From Phlyctochytrium arcticum (Eukaryota > Chytridiomycota > Chytridiomycetes > Chytridiales > Chytridiaceae): a stretch of DNA of 64,000 nucleotides. A program made the translations under genes and the position numbers. Position 1 is the stretch's first letter; every line of letters starts with the position of its first letter. Below the pieces are notes generated by a model, which searched no databases, was not told the DNA's origin, and saw nothing but the letters and a program-made list of their open reading frames with translations. The stretch spans positions 124,001 to 188,000 of the forward strand of contig JAHLKI010000033.1 of assembly GCA_025602905.1 (NCBI GenBank). Direction: 5' to 3'. This document shows positions 42,349-53,583 of this stretch, piece by piece.

Positions 42349-45300
42349 CTACACAACAGAGTAACGAGCTCCACCCGCAGCCTCACTCTCCATACTAGCA
42401 ATAGTCGCTTCAGTGATGATGCGTTTGATTTCCACCTTGGCCTTGTCAATCACCAGTTGACTGTCACCTTCAATAAACTAAGCAAAATAGATGAGAATCG
42501 AGATCTGAGTACACAAAACCACAAAAATAAAAAAATTACCAGGTAAAGTTTCCGTTCATTGCCTGTAGGTTGCTTGCCAGGTGCAAAGTAGGTGCCTCGC
42601 GTGGTAATCGCGGCCCCAGACAGTTCGGTAATTTGTGAGATTTGCTCCTTGTTGGTAACACGCCATCGGGCTTTCTGAGGATAATCATTGATTTCAATCT
42701 CGTAGGCAAAGGCCGCATCCGACGACTGCTTCTTGTCGTCCAGCATCATCATCATGGCTCCAGGATGCGTGGCTGCCGCGTCCTTGAATTTGGCATTGAT
42801 CTCGGCAATAATGTCGCGAGCTCGTGCAGCTCCGGTTGTTCCCACCGCAGCATTGACCTTGGCAGCAGCTTCTTGAGCTGCCCTAGCAGCCGGTGTCTGC
42901 GAAGATCCATCACCACCACCTGCCACTGATTTAGCCTCGAATTTGACTTCAACTTCCTCTTCCTCTTCTTCATCTTCCTCATACGCGGCACCGTGGGCTC
43001 GTTTTTGAATCTTTTTGACAATATCCCGCTCCTTTTCCAGCTTCTCCAGACCCTTACCACCAAATCCTGACGAGTTATACTGTGCAGCGCCCGTCTTGAC
43101 CTTTTCCATAAATGAGTCGGCGAGATTTTGCAAATCTGCCGGGATGGGAACTTCGGACATGGTCAGTGCCTTGAGAATATCAACCGCGAAACGGTCTTGA
43201 TCAGGAGTAATGAATGTATAGGCTGTGCCCTTTTGGCCCGCACGACCAGTTCGACCGACTCGGTGGACATAATCTTCCATATGGTTCGGGCATTCGTAAT
43301 TGATGACGACTTTCAATTGCTTCACGTCCAGACCGCGTGCGGCAACAGAGGTGGCAATAAGAATATTGGTATTGCCCGTCTTAAAGTCCGCAATGGTAGA
43401 GTCACGATCCGCCTGATCTTTTCCTCCATGCAGAGATTGACATGGATACCCTTTACGAAGCAACAATGTCAAAAGATTATCGGCCGCTTCCTGTCGATCC
43501 GTAAAAATCAAGACTTTAACATCTTGTGCCTCGTTAAATGTTCGGCCCAAAATATCCAGCAATCGCAGAAATTTGGCGTTGTCATCTGGCAAAACCTCGA
43601 CAATCTGCGAGACATCCGAGGCCACAACACTGCGACCACCCACTGTAATCTCCAATGGCGACTTTAGAATCTTTCGAGCCAAGGCCTCCATTTTACGGGG
43701 GAATGTTGCCGAAAAGAGAATTGTTTGGCGGTCAGGCCGAACATTGTTGACAATTCTCATAACTTGTGGCTCAAAGCCCATGTCAAACATGCGATCGGCC
43801 TCATCCAAAACCATATAAGTCACACGCTTGAGATTGGTGACGCGACCGCTGTTGGCGCAAAGCAAATCAATCATGCGCCCTGGCGTGCAAATAATAATTT
43901 CTGCCCCACGTTTCAACTCTGCAATCTGGTCCTTGATGGGCGAACCACCATAACAACACACTGCACGCAAATTCATGGCTTTGGCAAAATGACGGCACTC
44001 TTTGTGAATTTGCACGGCCAACTCTCGTGTTGGTGTCATAATCAACGCAATGGGGCCCTCTTGGGCTTCGAGCGGACGTTGATCCTTGATATGCCGCAAC
44101 ATGGGTAACAAAAATGCAATGGTCTTGCCTGAACCAGTTTTGGCAATTCCGATGACGTCCCGCCCGCTCATAACCGCTGGTATCGCTTGAGCTTGGATTG
44201 GCGACGGACGCTCATACTTTAGAACCCGACTTATGACTTGGCCAACGACGCCTGGTAGCCCAAACTGGGTCCATTTCTCAATGGGCTTCGGGCATTTCAC
44301 TCCGCGAATTTTGATACCATCCAACTCCAAGCGCTTGGCGTCGACTTCGGCTGGAGATAAAGTAGCCAGCTCTGGTGGCTCAATGTAAAACTTCTTCCGG
44401 AATGGTTCGTAGGTCATAGTTGAGTGGTTAACGGGAGCCAAATCTTTACGCTTTGCGGCCAGCTTTTTGGCTGCAGCAGCGATTAGGTCCTCATCTTCAT
44501 CCACGGCTTCCTCTTCGTCATCGTCATCACCTCCGGCGGCATCCTCTCCGTCGATTAGCATACTAGCAGCTTGCTGCTGCTGCGCGGCCAAATCATCCTC
44601 GTTCAGTTTCTTGACCTCTGTAGTCACATCAGCCATAAAAGCCTCCAATGCATCTTCCCCTTCCTCTTCTGCATTGTCCTCCACCATTGGCTCAGCGCCA
44701 CCCGTTGTATTGTCCTGGACTCCTATATCGTCGTCAAATGCCTTCAGTCTACGACGCCTGGTACCAACAGGACCCTCATCGTCATCATTATCCAGGCTCA
44801 TATTGAGTTTTGATTCAAGCTGTTTGGGGGCGGATGACTTTATGACGGCTTTGACAATTGTTCCAGATTTTGGACGGCCAAAGGAAAGCTTGGTGCTGGC
44901 CTTTGTGATTGGTTTACCGGATGTTTTCATGGTTGATGTCGTACTTCGAATACTGGCTTTCACTGTTGGTTTCACTGTCATTGCACAATTTGAGTTACGG
45001 CTGTCTATTACATACGAATGGCAAATAAGCTCACCTCCAATTACCGGAGTATTTGAAGCTGCAATGATTGGTTCAGTCTTGGCCTCTTCCGATTTCGTCA
45101 CTTTCACATCTACCATATCAGCTCCGGTCGCTGTGTCCGCCTTTGCCTTCTCGGCTGCCTCTTTGGCAGCACGCTCGCGTTTCCATTGCTCTAGGCGCTC
45201 CTTTCGCAATCGGAGCTTTTCTTCAGCGTCAGTTGGCGTTGGAGTAGACGATACGGGCTTTTGTCCCAGTGATTTCATCAGTGATATGGCCTCGACAACG

Positions 45301-45848
45301 GATGCTTTACCCAATAAACATACCTTGTCGGGAGTTTTACTTGGTGTTGTGGTGCTCGTTTCAATCTTTACAGGTGTCTGAATAGACTTTAGCAAATGAA
45401 ATCCTACGGACGATCTAGTCGAAATAAAGTATACCTTGGGTGGTACCTCCTTGTTTTCGTCGGACTTCCCATTTGTAGTTGATCCATGGTTCTTGTGTAC
45501 ATCAGCACTGCTTTCGAAAACTTCCGTAACTTCCCTCCTATCCTGAAGTTCTCCCTCCCCATCTTCAGCTCGCTTCGATGTTGGCTTTGAGTGCCTGGAC
45601 GACCGCTCCCGATCCCTATCACGAGAACTTCTCCGTTCACGACTTCGACGCCTGTCGCGGTCTCGGTCTCGGTCTCTGTCTTGATCGGACTTGTGAGTCC
45701 GGCTGCCCCTTGATGAACTAGAGGACGATTTGGGGTCTTTGAAGCTGGAACTTTTTCGTCTGTCTTCGTCGTCCTGCTTGCGACGCTTGTAAGTGGTTTC
45801 GCCACTAGTGGGAGACCGTGACCGTGAGCGAGATCGGTACCTGGCCAT
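42349..45848 (-). CDS. PRP5: DEAD-box RNA helicase PRP5/DDX46
   Basis: The main frame runs 45848-42540 and joins a last exon at 42349-42477 ([19 protein letters not shown]). Two further introns of 57 nt (45378-45434) and 60 nt (44975-45034) are predicted; both keep frame and lack stops. Spliced length is 1106 residues. The start [12 protein letters not shown] at 45848 is preferred over an upstream in-frame ATG because it opens the RS-rich domain typical of DDX46. The order is RS/charged region, acidic linkers, then the core: Q motif [10 protein letters not shown], motif [27 protein letters not shown] and [13 protein letters not shown]5 bridges U1 and U2 snRNPs and proofreads branch-site pairing during prespliceosome assembly in the nucleus. 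Confidence 0.93.
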
Positions 45849-46653
45849 AGTGTCGGTGCACAAATGACAATAAAAAGTCAAGTCGAAGCGGTAGGACCCA
45901 AGAAGTGAGCAAGAGCAGTGGAAATCTATGTCTTTTGGATTCAAGTCGCTGCTCTATTGAATTCAGTTGAGTCTAGAGTTGAGTACTGAAGTTCATTTGC
46001 CTGTTTTGAGATAAATACAATTTCATAATGCGTGGCCCCAGCTGGGGCCCCCTCCCCAGTGGGCAGTGGCAGCGTGGGATTTCTGGCAGCACATAGAAAA
46101 TGTTGGCATATATACGACCACAACAATCACAAGCAATCAGAAAATACCAGTGCTCCAATCCCATGTGGTCGATCATCCCAGACAGCCAGTCTTAATGTAA
46201 TCACATATGTTTCCTTGTGTATTGTATTAAGTCGATCTTCCCAACTCTTTCGAAGTCCAAACATTTGATCACAAATTTGGCATTGTATCCTATGCTAATG
46301 GGGCAGAAACTCCTCAGCTGCAAGAAAATAAGTGGTAATTGTAATTGAACTAGCTGCTGATATATGACTTCCTATGACACATGTCGATAGTTACTTAGTC
46401 AACCTGTTGCCTCTCTCACTTCAGCACTGTTGCTCTACATTGAACAGTCACCAACCCTGTTCTTGTTATGAATTTCGGAATTTTCTCAGGCGTCCAGAAA
46501 TTCATTTTCATATTATCCTCCACCATTAGGTTTTCTCGTACATCCTCCTCTTTCGGTATTACTTCCTGTGTTAACGGTATCAGCTTGCTAAGCAATTTAT
46601 GAAACTGCTAATCTCTGTTGCTATGCTATGTCTGAGGTAGGAAAGCCTATATC
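45849..46653. other. Intergenic; nothing recognised
   Basis: About 800 bp between the promoter side of the PRP5 gene and the 3' end of the adenylate kinase gene, with no supported gene. Confidence 0.4.
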
Positions 46654-49600
46654 TCACGAATCTTCTTCAAAGCATTTGCTAGCAGCTTCATAGACCTCGT
46701 CGATCGGTGCAACGGAAGAAATCTAACAATATGTCAGCGTCCGTTATTGGAGCTTGGGGTATCGGCCTCACCTCAATGACATTGCCTTTCCGCTTGTAGA
46801 ACTCCACAACAGGCATACTTTCCTTCTGATATGTAACAAAGCGCGCCTTGATGGTTTCCAACTGGTCATCAGCACGACCAGATGTTTTCCCGCGTTCTAG
46901 CAAGCGCTGTTCCAGCACGGAAAGGGGGCATGTAAACGAGAGTACCAGGCGGGGATTTCCAACCTGCAGATGAAAAGTTAACAAGGATGCGGCAAAATGT
47001 TGCTTGAATACTTACAGTGCGCTCGAATTCCAAGGTTTGCTCCACAGACCGAGGGAATCCGTCTATTCCGGTTACGGAGTTAGTTGAGAATAACAGCGCC
47101 ATCATTTTGGAAATATTACCAATTAAAAATCCCTTGGCATCAAACTTTTCCTCAATTTCTTTGACTAGTAGTCCCATCATAAGGTCCAATGGAACCATCC
47201 CACCCTCCAACATAATTTTGGCAGCGCGCAGTCCAATCGGTGTAGATTGGGCCACTTGTGCCCGAAGCAGGTCACCTGTAGAAATATGCATAAGGTTGTA
47301 GTCTTTTGAAAGACGGGCGCATTGAGTGCCTTTCCCTGTTTGCAAAAACTTAACGATGGCTCAGATTAATAACATCATTCGTAATCACCTGAGCCAGGAC
47401 CACCTAAAATGAACACAACGTTTGGATGGTTCAAGGGCTCGGGTAGCATGAAAATACGACGGGCGTCTTGGTAGACATCTTCAACAGCACGTTCTGCTGA
47501 AATCTGCTCTTGATATGATTAATTTCTCAAATCGACACATGGTACCTTGCGAAATTATACCTCCGCGACTTTTCCTCTTGTCTTGAAGTATTCAATGACT
47601 TCCATACTTTCTTCCTCGAAAGTGCGGAACCGTTTACGAATCGTCTCCATGTTATCATCAACACGACCACTGGTCTTCCCTCGTTCGAGTAATCGAGCTT
47701 CCAGAGTGGGCAAAGTACATGTGAAATACAAAACCTTCCGGCATGGTCCAATCTAGTATCGAAAATTAAAATTTAGACCATAAATAAGAAAATATAACTT
47801 ACTGATTGCTCAAATTCGATAGCCTGAGACATGGCCCGAGGGAACCCGTCTAATATGATGGTCAGTTTGAACTTATCCGACCCAGTGTTTTGTTCGATAA
47901 AACCTACCGATAAGGAAGCCAGGTGTATTTGGTCCAGCGTCTTCCATTGCATTGCGCATGAGATCCATTATGACCCTCTAGTTTGGGCAATAGTTCAGCC
48001 TTCCAAGAGTATCCATTAAAAGGTACGGCGCATATACCATTGGAACCATCTTGCCTTCCCGCATGATGCCTTCCACCTCTGTACCAATGGCTGTTTTGTT
48101 CGTGATTTCGGCTCGCAAAAGATCCCCGCTCGATAGATGGGTCAATCCGAATTCAGCGGCAAGACGGGTACATTGTGTGCCCTTTCCTACACACGATAGA
48201 CGCTCATTTAACTTGTGACAACAGAATGTCAGAAAATGTCAGAGGTTACCTGATCCGGGTCCGCCTAAAGATTAGATTGTCATTAGTTATTATCAGCGAG
48301 TGGCCAAGTGGTCGAGCGAAACTGACCGAGAACAAAGACGACATTTGGATGGTTTATTGGTACAGGTGTCTCAAAGTGCTTTTTCACGGTATTGTACACT
48401 TCGTCTGGTGAGGGCTCAGTGGAAATCTGCGGCAGCGGCTTTAGTTGGACGCAAGGTATAGATGTCAGGACGTATGTACCGTGATACACTTGTTATTCTT
48501 TCGAAAGGCCTCTACAACAGGCATGCTGGCGTTCATAAACGTGACTAATCTTTTCCGAATGGTTTCCATATTATCATCACCACGGCCACTTGTCTCTCCT
48601 CGCTTGAGTAACCGTTTAATCAAGACATCTTCTGGACAATCGAAAAAGAGAGCAAATTTGCATGGTCGAAGGTGGGTTTCAAAAGCTATTGATTGGTCAA
48701 GCTGACGTGGGAATCCATCAACGAGGAAGCCTGCCGGGGGTGGTGTAGCCAAAGCGGCCAGATACATTGCATTCCGCAGTAGGCGCAGGGTCGTTTCCTA
48801 AGGGACGAAATATGGACGCGTCAACAGCTGAGCGTCGAGAATGGCTGCCATTCATCACTCACCATGGGGACGATGCCTCCCTCTTTCATGATTTGTTCAA
48901 GTTCCTTGCCCAGCTCGGAACCGGTTGCAACTTCTGCTCGCAGCAAGTCTCCAGCAGACAGATGCGCGTAGTTATAGTCACGCGCAATGCGAACACATTG
49001 CGTGCCTTTTCCTGCAGGAAAAACATCAGTATCTCATGACGTTAGATAGATTAAGGTAAAGCTGGCCTACCACATCCAGGACCTCCCAGGACAAAAACAA
49101 TGTTGTCCCATGCGGGACCGGTCATGTCTGATGCCAGCTCACCAGGAACAGCAGCAAAGTTGGCTGGCGGTGCTGAAGCGGCAGTGGTTGTAGGTGCTGG
49201 ATGTGGAATCTCTTTTGCCACAGCTCCAGAGGGTTGTGTTGCAGTTTGAAGCGCGATAGGTGGCAAGGGCTTGGGACCGAAACCGGCTACCACGTTTGCA
49301 GAAGAGGTCGAGGTGGGCGGTCGATCGGGTTCCATGATGCCCCCTCTAGATACTGGCAAGACACCTGAGCTATCCTTTTGATTTGGTCCACCTGCTGATA
49401 CACCCCCCGCGCTCCTCTGCAAGATAGGTTTTGATGTGACATCCAGCGAGATGGGTCCGTTGTTCTGGTTCTGTCCTTGCTGACTCTGCTGAACTGGGGG
49501 CAAAGGACCAGGTCCCGCCTGCTTTTTCCGCAAGGGGGGTGGTTGCGCTCTTGGATCCGACCCCGCTTTCGATCGCTTCGTTGGCGTTGGTTGTTGCAGT

Positions 49601-49963
49601 TGCTGCGCAGCGTGCGCAGGGGGCGGAATGAACACATCCCATTTAAGCTTCTGGTTTGCGGAAAGGAGGTCCGACTGTCGAATCCGACCAATACAGGACT
49701 CAATATAGGATAGAGGGTCGTCAGGTCGAGTAAAAGTCAGACCAGTTACGATGCTCTATTTTATTCGTCAAGATCAGATTGAAAGAATATTTCCACAATG
49801 AAACGATTCCAACCTCTAGTACTTGGTGGATCCGATGGCGCTCAAAATAAGATGCAGCGTCGGTTCGAGCATCATGGTCCATATGGGCATGGGATGCGGC
49901 ATGTGCTTGCCCAATGGGCTTCAAAGCTGGCATGGTGTTCGCTGTTGCCGAATTACTGTTCAT
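46654..49963 (-). CDS. Three-domain adenylate kinase with RIIa/DPY-30-like docking domain
   Basis: Fifteen exons keep frame and give 837 residues: 49814-49963, 49071-49755, 48863-49011, 48480-48797, 48327-48426, 48250-48264, 48038-48186, 47908-47977, 47803-47849, 47561-47752, 47389-47503, 47120-47335, 47016-47062, 46772-46963 and 46654-46722. Residues 37-65 ([31 protein letters not shown]) match the AK5 N-terminal docking helix pair. A Pro/Gln-rich linker follows. Then come three adenylate kinase domains, each with a P-loop (GGPGCGKGTQC, GGPGSGKGTQC, GGPGSGKGTQC), an SAGDLLR/SSGDLLR/STGDLLR motif, DGFPR and a LLxRGETSGR- or [14 protein letters not shown] lid. It interconverts 2 ADP with ATP and AMP. 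Tandem kinases with a docking domain are usual in axonemes, so a flagellar energy role is inferred. Confidence 0.88.
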
Positions 49964-50420
49964 CCCACCGCGTGTGTTTTTCCCAGGTTGGAAAAGTAGC
50001 GAGTCTGACCTAAGTCATCCTCTGAATAGCTACCGACATTTCAAAAATTTCCGCCCGGCCACATATATAGAGTGGGGTTTGCCCTTTAGCCCTTAACTTA
50101 AATCTGCAGAAGTAACTCAAGCTTAATCGAAAATAATTTTGTGAATTGACCCGCATTAAAATCTTCCGAACGGGCGGCACATATAGATTGACTTCTTGCA
50201 AGTCAAGCTTGCAAGTTTTTGAAGTAAAGGACCGATTTGGTTCCCAGAATATGCGGTCTGTGAATTCCGTGGTTCTCTTCCAGTGACTGGCGCGAATTTC
50301 ACTCAAGTGTTTGTGCAGCTGTTGTGCTCCGATCAGGGAAGAGATCGCATTCTTACTCAAGTACATATTTGCACTTCCGTTTGAAACCGGCACACAATAT
50401 TCCGATCTTCTCGGGATCGA
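49964..50420. other. Upstream region of the adenylate kinase gene
   Basis: It contains CCGGCCACATATATAG near 50054 and a similar CGGCACATATAGATTG near 50176, which are TATA-like. No gene is supported. Confidence 0.35.
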
Positions 50421-51150
50421 CTTTGACGATATCAAGCGATGGGAGCCACGATGGGGTGCAACATTCACGAAGTGCCCTCATGCGATCGCGCGATCTGCGG
50501 GCCCATATATAGTGGAGCTTTTACTTTTTTGATACAACAACAAGACTTGCCTGCCGGAAAGAGAACCGTACGGTACTTCAGAGAGATAAACCATAAGTCT
50601 GAACTTCAAGAAGTGCAGAAAGAAAGTGAAGTGTGCTTGCCCACTTCGACCAGTGTTGCCTTCCACGCACCTACCACCTTCACCACAAAGATGCAAGACG
50701 AGGTGGGCATCCGCACTCTACTTGTCTTCATTTCAAAGGTAAGCTCTTGTGCATGATTGATGCATTTTGCAAGACCTTACTCCTTGCTTTAGCGAAATAC
50801 AATAAGCGATGGCCAAAATTACCAAACATGGCCATTCTCCTCCTCATCAAACTTACTCACACATCCCGAGAATTAATTCCGGCCACTCCACAAAGTGCAA
50901 AGGGTCCATGCCTGAAATCTCTCAAAGGAATGTTTTTCTCCACCAAGAACTTGGGGCTGATCTCTGTTGGTTCCATGACACGTTACTCCAATGGTCCGGC
51001 ATTTAGTTGAAGTGGAATCCGGACGAATACCTACCACTGGAAAAATCTGTCACGATGGCCAGAGGCTGTTGATCAAATTCAAACATTCGTGTCTCGAAAG
51101 AGGTTTGAACTACTTTATCGAATATTTGTAAGTTAAATTCTGCACTTCAC
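50420..51150 (+). pseudogene. Decayed 3' copy of the transposase-like gene
   Basis: From about 50710 the sequence follows the second copy at 52310: GGTAAGCTCTTGTGCATGATTGATG versus GGTAAGCGCTTGTGCATGATGGATG (a shared intron), then CCTCATCAAACTTACT and CCGGCCACTCC. Frames are broken by stops and indels. A TATA-like GGGCCCATATATAGTGGAGC lies at 50499. Confidence 0.5.
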
Positions 51151-51229
51151 CGTCATTTAAACGACTCATAGAAGCGGCAGGTATCAAACAAGGAGGAAGT
51201 AATCGAGGCAGCTGGGGCGCCACCAATGA

Positions 51230-52985
51230 ATGGTCATATCAACGCACGTATTAAACCGACATTAAATACACCGGCCGTCAAGAGTATATTGGATGGGACG
51301 CGCGATCGATCACGCCCGTGCCCAATTATATATGCCCAATCCCTGCATTTTGGACGAGTACGCACTTCTTCACAAGCCGATTGAATATAGGACGTTTGTT
51401 GATGCATGGATGGATGCCACTGCTCCTCTTGTGCATATTGCAACCGCGGTCATGGACATGAGGTAGACGAAGGAAGCTGTTTCATTCGATGGCACCCACA
51501 AATTTCCAGCCAAGATAGGAACTCAAGAACCCAATACGGGCGCTGTCGTCACACCACCCCAAGCTCAAAATCCTGCATCTGGTCCAGAAGGAGATCGGAC
51601 AGATAATGGACTTTTTATTTATTGCTAGTGAAAGCCATGAAAGTATGAGGATTTCCTTGGACAGGGTGAAGAAAAACCTGGAGGAAGGAGGTCATGCACC
51701 AACTGGTATGGACTGCAAGTGCATTCTTTTGTACATTTCTCTTACCCTGTCACAAACTACCTTCTAGTGGAGCATGCACTGTTAGTCGTTACGGACAATA
51801 TCGACAACAACAAGAGTCTGATTACCGGCATGGGGCCCGGCTATATCGCGAAACAGGACTCCTTTCATGTCATCCAAAGGTACATCACCCCCGCACCTCA
51901 CCTCAGTGATTTGAACCTGTGCTAAAGTCTCTCTTCTCAACAGAATAACACAAAAAATCAAGACACCCGCCAGATTCCGGGTCCAAACTGAATTGCACAA
52001 TGCATTGTATCTGCCCAAGGTCGACAAGCGGCGTGCAGAGCATCGCAACCCAGAGGAGGCCGCAGTCTTGTTCCAAGCTGCGTGCGATCGGGTTGATGTA
52101 TCAGGTCTGGGTGAGGCGGCCCTGAAGGAATGGAACGGGTCAGTCACGAACAACGTGAAACTGATTAGAGATGGTTATGTATTTGCCGGTGAGTCCAATA
52201 CAGGCCTGGAGAACGGTGTAGAGTATAGCAAACTGCACACCAGTGGCGTTGAGAGCACCAATGCCTGTTTAAAAGTTCTCACCCTTCGTGGCCTGGGCTA
52301 CGCACTGGCAATGCGAATCTTGATAGTGTTTATCGTGAAGGTAAGCGCTTGTGCATGATGGATGAATTTGGCAAATCCTTATTCCTGTGCTTTAGCAGAA
52401 CCTAAGATGCGGTGGCAAGTTTGGGAGATGGCCCGATTTGCACCACATGGACATCCTCACCCTCATCAAACTAACTATGACCTGCCGCGACCGAATGCCG
52501 GCCACTCCTCAAACCGCATTTGCTCTCCAAATCATTCATAAGTTACGGAGCAACGTCAGTCTGGAGGACGTGTGGGCCACTGACCCAAAGCAGTTTATTG
52601 GTACTGAATGGAGCTGCTTTATGTCCATCTTTGAAGCCAGTGATCCAAACCATCCACCAGTCCTTGCCCTTCATGGGACCCCCGCCCGCTCACCGCTTGA
52701 TCCGCCTACGATTAGGAGCATGTTCCACACTACCTCTGCTCGTTCCAAAACTCTCCCACCCCGCGAAAGGACCACCACCGCCCAATTCCTTCAATTCCTT
52801 GCCATCCACCCGTCCGACATCACCCAACCCCACTTTAACAATGCCGAGTATCGTCTTCTAATCAAAGTCATCTGCACCCAACAGAGCCCAACGGCGGATT
52901 CCGAGGATGAGCTCCAGAATTGCCCGTTGGTACTGAAGCTGCTGTACAGTTGTGCGATGTGCAAAGTTCGACAAGAGGCCGTGGA
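51230..52985 (+). pseudogene. DDE-transposase-like gene, degenerate
   Basis: Segments on the plus strand join across plausible introns. One piece reads EYALLHKPIEYRTF and VSFDGTHKFPAKIG (possible first Asp) but is broken by TAG at about 51462. The next ends HAPT before an intron (GTATGG..TTCTAG). Then come EHALLVVTDNIDNN (possible second Asp) and QDSFHVIQR. After another intron (GTACAT..CAACAG) follow ITQKIKTPARFRV, LPKVDKRRAEHRNPEEA and SGVESTNACLKVL. The TDN..QDSFHVIQR..GVE.. order resembles fungal DDE transposases that read TDN..D.FH..QR..IE. At least one stop and one frame change are present. The C-terminal part (52438 on) is open but unrecognised. The family call is tentative. Confidence 0.4.
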
Positions 52986-53120
52986 GGCAAGAGGTGTATT
53001 GCCATCGCGAAGAATCCCACACACCACGGGAAAACAAAACATATTGATGTTCGTTACCATCTTATACGTGAGAAAGTCGAGGCAGGTATTATCATCCTGA
53101 ACTATTGCCTGACAACGGCA
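52980..53120 (+). mobile_element. Ty1/copia RNase H fragment
   Basis: One frame reads CIAIAKNPTHHGKTKHIDVR followed by YHLIREKVEAGIIILNYC. This is the signature 3' end of copia-type RNase H (..NPxxHxRTKHIDxxYHFIREKV..). No reverse transcriptase, integrase or LTR is seen next to it, so it is an isolated fragment embedded in the transposase-like ORF. Confidence 0.75.
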
Positions 53121-53583
53121 GTGCCTGAGGTAGGCTACAAAACCTTTGACTCCGTGAAAGGCCAATGGATTTTGGAGAGCCGCGTGCCGACTATCACCAT
53201 CACCACCGACACCGCCCCACTCTTTGACTTCTGCCGGGTATTGGATGCCACTTTCCTCCGCATTAACGACCTCACCAATTTTGAGACAGAGCGCTCGCGG
53301 CAAGTTTTCGACGCCTCTCTCAATCGATACGTCCCCTTTGGTCACCACCGCATCTCTCCCCATTCCAATCCTACCATCAACCACCACGGCCTCCTTCGAT
53401 CACCACCACCACCACTTCCAGTCCCGATATCACCCTCTGTTTTGTTTTATTCTTTCATGTGGTTCTTCACGTTAATTCCCTGGTATAAGCACCACACGTT
53501 GGAGGTGAACATGACCCTCAAACCAATGTATATACATTACAAAAATACAAACTTTTGCTCCAAGATTCGCCGATGACATTGGC

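Noticed and set aside
44467..45381. 304-codon plus-strand ORF opposite the PRP5 gene
   Set aside because: Antisense shadow of the acidic/Ser-rich linkers of the DEAD-box protein.
48295..48330. tRNA-Ser-like D-arm sequence (GTGGCCAAGTGGTCGAGCG)
   Set aside because: It lies at an intron-exon border of the adenylate kinase gene and no acceptor stem, anticodon arm or T-arm follows.
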